A DNA stretch of 64,000 nt from an uncultured Collinsella sp. (GTDB lineage: Bacteria; Actinomycetota; Coriobacteriia; Coriobacteriales; Coriobacteriaceae). Shown here one piece after another: positions 59,257-64,000 of the stretch. The stretch lies in the NCBI GenBank assembly GCA_900556875.1, contig USQQ01000005.1, forward strand, positions 1 to 64,000, in the 5' to 3' direction. A program made the position numbers and the translations under genes. Under the pieces are notes generated by a model. It ran no database searches. It was not told the origin of the DNA and worked only from the letters and a program-made list of their open reading frames with translations. Positions within the stretch are counted from its first letter, which is position 1; each line of letters starts with the position of its first letter.

Positions 59257-60120
59257 ATGTTCGGATACATCTATAAGAAAGATGTCGCCATGATCGCGGT
59301 TGTCCTGTGCCTTTGTCTGGGCGTGGGCAGTTTCTTCGATTATCAGATCTCGAGCGCGCTCTTCAATATCGGCAGCATGTACGGTCGCTTTATCGAGGCC
59401 GCTGGCGAGCTGCCGTTCGAGCTGACGGCGAGTATCGCGGGCGTCATGCTCGTGCGCGCGGTGCGTCCCGACTCCAGGGGGAGCAAATGGCTCGCCGTGC
59501 TCGGCATCCTCGTCAACGTTGGCCTGGCCGGCTACGAGATCGTCTCGTCCCTGAAGGTTGGCGGCAAACTCATCGCGGTTCAGCTGGTTCTGACGTTTGC
59601 ATTGGTCATCGCGGCCAACCTCATCGCCTATCGCCTCACGCGCGACACCGACTCCGACGAGCTCACACGCTGGGCGCTGATGGTGCTTGCCGTGTGGGTC
59701 GCTCAGGCCATCATCCTCAACGTGATCGTCAAGCCGCTGTGGTCGCGCCCGCGCATGCGCGTGATCGAGGTCACGCCGGGGCTCAATTTTCAGCCGTGGT
59801 GGGTGATTGGCAATCCCGACAAGTGGAGCTATATTGCGGCCGGCGTAATCAAGGACGGCTTTAAGTCGTTTGCGAGCGGACACACGGCGCACGCGGCGAT
59901 CGGCCTTATGCTCGCCGGGCTTCCTGCGGCGTCCTTTAAGGAAAAGCCGTCGCGACGCCGCGTGGTCTTTTGGGTCGCTGCCGTGGTCGCGGCGCTCGTC
60001 GCCTTTGGCCGCATCGTGATCGGTGCACACTTTTTGACTGACGTGAGCTGCGGCTTTGCCCTGGTGTTGGCACTTGAGTGCCTTGCCGCACGCATTGCCT
60101 ATCCGGGCGGCGTACAATAG
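59257..60120 (+). CDS. PAP2-family phosphatase, membrane
   Basis: 287 residues with about six membrane helices. The three catalytic motifs are KPLWSRPRMR, SFASGHTAHA and GRIVIGAHFLTDV. Acts on lipid phosphates or undecaprenyl-PP at the membrane. AAAGGAAAG precedes the start. Confidence 0.92.
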   Translation: MFGYIYKKDVAMIAVVLCLCLGVGSFFDYQISSALFNIGSMYGRFIEAAGELPFELTASIAGVMLVRAVRPDSRGSKWLAVLGILVNVGLAGYEIVSSLKVGGKLIAVQLVLTFALVIAANLIAYRLTRDTDSDELTRWALMVLAVWVAQAIILNVIVKPLWSRPRMRVIEVTPGLNFQPWWVIGNPDKWSYIAAGVIKDGFKSFASGHTAHAAIGLMLAGLPAASFKEKPSRRRVVFWVAAVVAALVAFGRIVIGAHFLTDVSCGFALVLALECLAARIAYPGGVQ

Positions 60121-60165
60121 CGGCGTTTAAATCATCGGGCCCATGCCCGGCTAGAGAGGATTGCC

Positions 60166-61191
60166 ATGCTCGCGTTCAACAACGACTATTCCCACGGTGC
60201 TCATCCGGCAGTGCTGCAGGCGCTCGTCGATACCAACATGGAGCCGCAGCCCGGCTACGGTACCGATGCGCACACCGAGCGTGCCAAGCAGCTGATTCGC
60301 GAGGCCTGTCAGGCCCCCGATGCCGACGTGTTCTTGCTGGTGGGCGGCACGCAGGCCAACGCGACGGTGATTGACATGCTGCTCGCGCCCTACGAGGGCG
60401 TCGTTGCCGCCGAGACCGGCCATGTCGCTTGCCACGAGGCGGGCGCCATCGAGTTTGGCGGCCACAAGGTGCTCACCATCCCCGGCTACGAGGGCAAGAT
60501 GCACGCCGAGGATCTCGAGAACTATATCCAGGTGTTCTACGAAAACGAGAGCTACGAGCACACGGTGTTCCCGGGCGCCGTGTACGTGAGTCTATCGACC
60601 GAGTACGGCACGCTGTACTCCAAGGCCGAGCTCGCGGCGATTCACGCGGTGTGCCAGAAGCGCGAGATTCCGCTGTTTGTGGACGGTGCTCGTCTGGCCT
60701 ATGCACTGGCGGCCGATGAGTGCGACATTACCCTGCCCGAGCTGGCGCAGCTGTGCGACGTGTTCTACATCGGCGGCACCAAGTGCGGCGCGCTTTGCGG
60801 CGAGGCTGTGGTGTTCTGCGGCATGCACGCTCCGGCGCATCCCATTCCGCGTATTAAGCAGCACGGCGCGCTGTTGGCCAAGGGCCGCCTGACGGGCGTG
60901 CAGTTTGAGGCGCTCTTTACCGATGGCCTGTATTTTGAGATTGGCCGACAGGCGATTCAGACGGCCCAGGCGCTGCGTCGTGTGCTGCACGAGCGCGGCT
61001 ACCAGTTCTTTTTGGAGACGCCCACAAACCAGCAGTTTGTGATTCTGCCCAACGAGGACATGGCCCGCATTCGCGAGCATGCGGCGATCGAGTACTGGGA
61101 AAAGTACGACGATACCCACACGGTGGTGCGCTTTTGCACCAGCTGGGCCACGACGCAGGAGGACATCGACGCGCTGGCGGCTGTCCTGTAG
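60166..61191 (+). CDS. ltaE: Low-specificity threonine aldolase
   Basis: 341-residue PLP enzyme of fold type I. The cofactor Lys lies in GGTKCGAL, with FVDGARLAYAL upstream binding the cofactor. It splits threonine or allo-threonine to glycine and acetaldehyde. AGAGGA precedes the start. Confidence 0.94.
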   Translation: MLAFNNDYSHGAHPAVLQALVDTNMEPQPGYGTDAHTERAKQLIREACQAPDADVFLLVGGTQANATVIDMLLAPYEGVVAAETGHVACHEAGAIEFGGHKVLTIPGYEGKMHAEDLENYIQVFYENESYEHTVFPGAVYVSLSTEYGTLYSKAELAAIHAVCQKREIPLFVDGARLAYALAADECDITLPELAQLCDVFYIGGTKCGALCGEAVVFCGMHAPAHPIPRIKQHGALLAKGRLTGVQFEALFTDGLYFEIGRQAIQTAQALRRVLHERGYQFFLETPTNQQFVILPNEDMARIREHAAIEYWEKYDDTHTVVRFCTSWATTQEDIDALAAVL

Positions 61192-61209
61192 CCTGATGTA
61201 ATGACGAGG

Positions 61210-61252
61210 GGCCGCCTTGCGCTGGGTTTGGCGCAAGGCGGCCTTTGTTTTT
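61210..61252 (+). terminator. Threonine aldolase terminator
   Basis: A 13-bp GGCCGCCTTGCGC / GCGCAAGGCGGCC stem followed by TTTGTTTTT. Confidence 0.9.
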
Positions 61253-61268
61253 GAGAGAGAAGGGTTGT

Positions 61269-61850
61269 ATGACCGAGATGTCCGAGCCGGCGATTCGCCT
61301 GGCGACGCCCGAAGACGCGCCGGCGTTGCTTGCCATCTATGAGCCGTATGTGCGCCAGACGGCGATTACCTGCGAATACGAGGTGCCGAGCGTTGAGGAG
61401 TTCGCCGGGCGCATCGAGCGTACGCTCAAGCGCTATCCGTATCTGGTGATGGAGCTGGACGGGCGTCCGGTGGGTTATGCCTATGTGAGTCCGCTCAACA
61501 GCCGCGAGGCATACGACTGGTCGGTCGAGACGTCGATTTACCTGGCACGCGACGTGCGCCACGGCGGGCTGGGCCGCAAGCTGCACGATGCGCTCAAGCA
61601 GTGCCTGATCGCGATGGGCATCACCAACATGTGCGCGCTCATCGCCGTGCCGCACGACAAGGACGACGAGTATCTAACGCACAACAGCCAGGACTTCCAT
61701 GCCCATATGGGATATCGCTTGGTGGGTGCTTTCGACCGCTGTGCCCAAAAGTTCGGCCGCTGGTACGACATGTGCTGGATGGAGCTGGTCCTGGCCGAGC
61801 GCACCCCCAACCAGCCCAAACCAACCTGGTTCCCCGACCTCCTCGCCTAA
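61269..61850 (+). CDS. GNAT N-acetyltransferase, Pat/Bar-like
   Basis: 193 residues. IRLATPEDAPALLAIYEPYV, YAYVSPLNSREAYDWSVETSIYL and RHGGLGRKLHDAL (acetyl-CoA site) are those of phosphinothricin-acetyltransferase-like GNATs, which acetylate amino acids. GAGAAGGG precedes ATG 61269. Confidence 0.9.
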   Translation: MTEMSEPAIRLATPEDAPALLAIYEPYVRQTAITCEYEVPSVEEFAGRIERTLKRYPYLVMELDGRPVGYAYVSPLNSREAYDWSVETSIYLARDVRHGGLGRKLHDALKQCLIAMGITNMCALIAVPHDKDDEYLTHNSQDFHAHMGYRLVGAFDRCAQKFGRWYDMCWMELVLAERTPNQPKPTWFPDLLA

Positions 61851-61889
61851 AACCACCACGAAGGTGCCTGTCCCCTTTGCGGTGGTTAG
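61849..61889. terminator. Bidirectional terminator between convergent genes
   Basis: AACCACC (61851-61857) pairs with GGTGGTT (61881-61887), overlapping the GntR stop. The loop holds GTGCCTGTCCCCTT, a motif also seen in other repeats here. Confidence 0.5.
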
Positions 61890-62608
61890 CCGATGGGTTC
61901 GGTGTATTTGGCGCGGTCGGTGCGTTGGATGCGCTTGGAGACATGGAGCGGACGGCCGTCGGTGTCGTAGACGTAGTCGGTGATCAGGATCAGCGCCTGC
62001 CCGCGCTCGACGTTGAGCAAAAATGCCTCGTTTTGCGACGCATAGCACACCTCAAAGGTCTTATGCCCCTGCGCCGGCGCGCGATGGAACTCCTGGCGCA
62101 GCGTGGCGTAGAGCGAACCGTTGATATCGCGATCGATGAGCGACCCAAAGCTTGGCGGCAAATAGGTGGTCTCCAGGCACAGTGGCGCATCGTCCAGGTA
62201 ACGCAGGCGGACAAGTTTGACAAGCTTGCTGCCCACGCTAGCGTCAAAGAACTTGGCCACGCTGCCCATTGCTTTGGCAAAGCCCGAGTCCACCGTGCGC
62301 GTGGTGGGCTTCATGCCCTGGCCTTCGACCTGCTTGGTATAGCTCGAAAACACCAGGTTGTTCTCGTGGAGCGCCGGTGTGTCGGCCACAAAGGCGCCGC
62401 GCCCGCGCTCGGTTCGAATCAGGCCCTCGTCAACAAGCACCTTAAGGGCATGGCGCACGGTGCTGCGCGACAGGCCCGATTCGTCCATGAGTTCCATCTC
62501 GGACGGCAGTTTATCTCCGCGGGCGTAGGTGCCGGCGGCAATGCGGTCGCGAAGCGTTGCCGCCAGACGCTCGTATTGGGTCAAGTTCTTTTTCGACGAA
62601 GTGCTCAT
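61886..62608 (-). CDS. GntR/HutC-family regulator
   Basis: 240 residues. The N-terminal winged helix has YARGDKLPSEMELMDESGLS and RSTVRHALKVLVDEGLI; the C-terminal UTRA domain (about 80-235) binds a small effector. Divergent from the SIS-domain enzyme with 205 bases between starts, so it probably controls that gene in response to a sugar phosphate. Confidence 0.94.
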   Translation of the reverse strand: MSTSSKKNLTQYERLAATLRDRIAAGTYARGDKLPSEMELMDESGLSRSTVRHALKVLVDEGLIRTERGRGAFVADTPALHENNLVFSSYTKQVEGQGMKPTTRTVDSGFAKAMGSVAKFFDASVGSKLVKLVRLRYLDDAPLCLETTYLPPSFGSLIDRDINGSLYATLRQEFHRAPAQGHKTFEVCYASQNEAFLLNVERGQALILITDYVYDTDGRPLHVSKRIQRTDRAKYTEPIG

Positions 62609-62618
62609 GCGAACAACC

Positions 62619-62775
62619 TGTATCTAACTTGTATGCTTACAGAACCAAGCATGTATCCAACATGACAACAAAACCGCTGGTAATGGCTTGCCGAAAACTT
62701 TACCAGCAAAATTTCTAAGACAAATATAGCATATAACTAGTCGACATAACCAAAACATGTATGTAACTTGTATGC
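62619..62775. promoter_or_regulatory. Repeated operator-like sites between gntR and the SIS gene
   Basis: TGTATCTAACTTGTATGC (62619-62636) recurs as TGTATGTAACTTGTATGC (62758-62775), one mismatch in 18. A related TGTATCCAACATGAC lies at 62652. The sites sit just inside both gene starts and may let the regulator bridge the promoter. Confidence 0.6.
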
Positions 62776-62813
62776 CATCGAGAGCATCAAACGAGAAGAA
62801 AGGCTGATGCACG

Positions 62814-63806
62814 ATGACTACTCAGGAACAGGTTAAGGACGTCGTCTCCCAGGTTTTGGCTGACAAGGCAGACAAGGGCGGCATCAAGCGCGTCGTGTGG
62901 ATTGGCGCCGGTGGATCCAACGGCGGCAACTATCCTGCCCAGTACTTTATGGAGCACGAGGCCACGCAGGTCGTGAGCTCCAGCTACACCAGCAACGAGT
63001 TCGTGCACGCCACGCCTGCCTACGTCAACGAGAACACCCTGGCCGTCGTCGTGTCCATGCGCGGCACCAAGGAGACCATCGTCGCCGCCCAGGTCGCCAA
63101 GAACCACGGCGCCAGCACCATCGCCATCTATGTTGACGAGTCCGGCCTCACCGAGGTCTGCGACTACAAGATCCAGTACGACAGCCTGGCCATCGACGAG
63201 TCCTGCATGGGCCGCACCAACTCCGCCGTCGTGACCATGATTGCTATGGAGCTTACGCAGCAGACCGAGGGCTATGCCGAGTACGAGGCCGCTATGGCCG
63301 CCTTCGACTTGGTCGACCCCATCTATCGCAAGGCTGTCGAGTACACCCGTCCGCTCGCTGCCAAGTGGGCCGAGCAGAACGCCGACAAGCCCTGCATCAA
63401 CGTTATGGCTCAGGGCCCGCTCTTTGGTGCCGCCTACGTCTTTAGCATCTGCAACGTGCAGGAGATGCTGCAGATCGACTCCTGCACCATCAACACCTGC
63501 GACTTCTTCCACGGTCCCTTCGAGATCCTGGACAAGCGTACCTCGCTGTTCCAGCTCATCAGCGTCGGCCGCAGCCGCTGCAACGACGAGCGCGGCATTC
63601 GCTTTGTCAACCAGTACGGTGGTGAGCGCGTCTACCAGCTCGACGCCAAGGAGCTCGGCCTCAACGACATCAAGGACAGCGTGAGCGAGTACTTCAACCA
63701 CCTGATCTTTGCCCCGATCCTCAACAACGTCTACATGCGTGCGCTCTCCGCCGTCACCCACAAGGACTACATGACGCGCCGTTACATGTGGAAGCTGGAT
63801 TACTAA
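62814..63806 (+). CDS. SIS-domain sugar-phosphate enzyme, FrlB-like
   Basis: 330 residues of two SIS repeats; VVWIGAGGSNGG and SSSYTSNEF at the N-terminus bind the phosphate. Closest in shape to fructoselysine-6-phosphate deglycase and glucosamine-6-phosphate deaminases of GntR-linked loci. The C-terminal helix pair carries TRRYMWKLDY. It is probably the first gene of a catabolic operon that continues beyond the window. Confidence 0.9.
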   Translation: MTTQEQVKDVVSQVLADKADKGGIKRVVWIGAGGSNGGNYPAQYFMEHEATQVVSSSYTSNEFVHATPAYVNENTLAVVVSMRGTKETIVAAQVAKNHGASTIAIYVDESGLTEVCDYKIQYDSLAIDESCMGRTNSAVVTMIAMELTQQTEGYAEYEAAMAAFDLVDPIYRKAVEYTRPLAAKWAEQNADKPCINVMAQGPLFGAAYVFSICNVQEMLQIDSCTINTCDFFHGPFEILDKRTSLFQLISVGRSRCNDERGIRFVNQYGGERVYQLDAKELGLNDIKDSVSEYFNHLIFAPILNNVYMRALSAVTHKDYMTRRYMWKLDY

Positions 63807-64000
63807 GGGATAGAGCGGCCTAACAGCCCAATACCCCTCATGAGTTGCGGTGGAATAGTTCCTGTTTGGGAGTGTGAAGCCTCTGTTTGAGAACTATTTC
63901 ACCGCAACTGCTAGAGCGGCACTTGGGGACGTTCCCTTTCTGCCGGCAGTTAGGGATGTTCCTTTTGTGCCGGCAGTTGGGGACACTCCTTGTGTCGAGA
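63807..64000. repeat. Intergenic inverted and direct repeats
   Basis: AGTTGCGGTGGAATAGTTC (63844-63862) is inverted at 63892-63910 with one mismatch. Beyond it, GGGGACGTTCC- and GCCGGCAGTTGGGGAC-type units repeat at about 30-base spacing (63928-63990). GGGGACA-type sequence also forms the ends of the 33589 element. No gene is visible. Confidence 0.6.

Overview
The window is about 64 kb of high-GC chromosomal DNA that reads like a Coriobacteriia genome, most likely Collinsella or a close relative. The reasons are the GC-rich codon use (GCC, GAG, CTG, CGC), an actinobacterial Ser/Thr kinase-FHA-phosphatase-SEDS-PBP operon, pyruvate:ferredoxin oxidoreductase as a central enzyme, a multi-membrane LuxR regulator of the coriobacterial kind, and several intergenic repeat families. 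The taxonomic call is inference; no rRNA gene is present.

Layout. 1-712: edge of an integrated element, with an integrase N-terminal remnant and duplicated tRNA-Arg(CCT) 3' ends. 817-10880 (minus): cell-wall and division signalling operon, read as membrane kinase, FhaA, FhaB, PP2C phosphatase, a fused SEDS-PBP polypeptide and PASTA kinase PknB. 11040-11177: repeat array. 11320-17155: a duplicated membrane/LuxR regulator followed by a secreted small protein, two ABC permeases, an ATPase and an exported protein, which is the best candidate for an undescribed exported-peptide or immunity system. 17261-22349: membrane protein, dnaX, a convergent membrane protein, ybaB and recR. 22595-26282: a second kinase-FHA module led by a frameshifted exported protein. 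26685-30224: nifJ. 30498-31960: a DUF4143-type ATPase with 34-bp upstream repeats. 32520-38112: carbamate kinase, a C39-like peptidase, an APC permease and an amidohydrolase. 38224-46275: two paralogous LytS/LytR-type systems enclosing a zinc phospholipase-like protein, a UMF1-type transporter and a glycosyltransferase. 46372-51345: phosphoesterase, tRNA-Asp, Rrf2 regulator, an iron-sulfur-less adenine glycosylase homologue, rubrerythrin, and two small proteins. 51397-61850: rmuC, an ABC exporter, nth, mfd, a PAP2 phosphatase, threonine aldolase and a GNAT acetyltransferase. 61886-63806: divergent GntR regulator and SIS-domain sugar-phosphate enzyme with repeated operator-like sites between them.

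How the genes work together. The first operon couples peptidoglycan polymerisation and crosslinking to Ser/Thr phosphorylation. The second kinase-FHA module is a parallel signalling unit with a possibly phase-variable or broken exported partner. The Rrf2 regulator, glycosylase and rubrerythrin look like an oxidative-damage group. RecR, RmuC, Nth and Mfd are housekeeping repair genes. Intergenic DNA is unusually structured: long inverted repeats, a repeated GGAAANNGCATCCC-type motif, an IR-bounded 270-bp element and several palindromic operator candidates.
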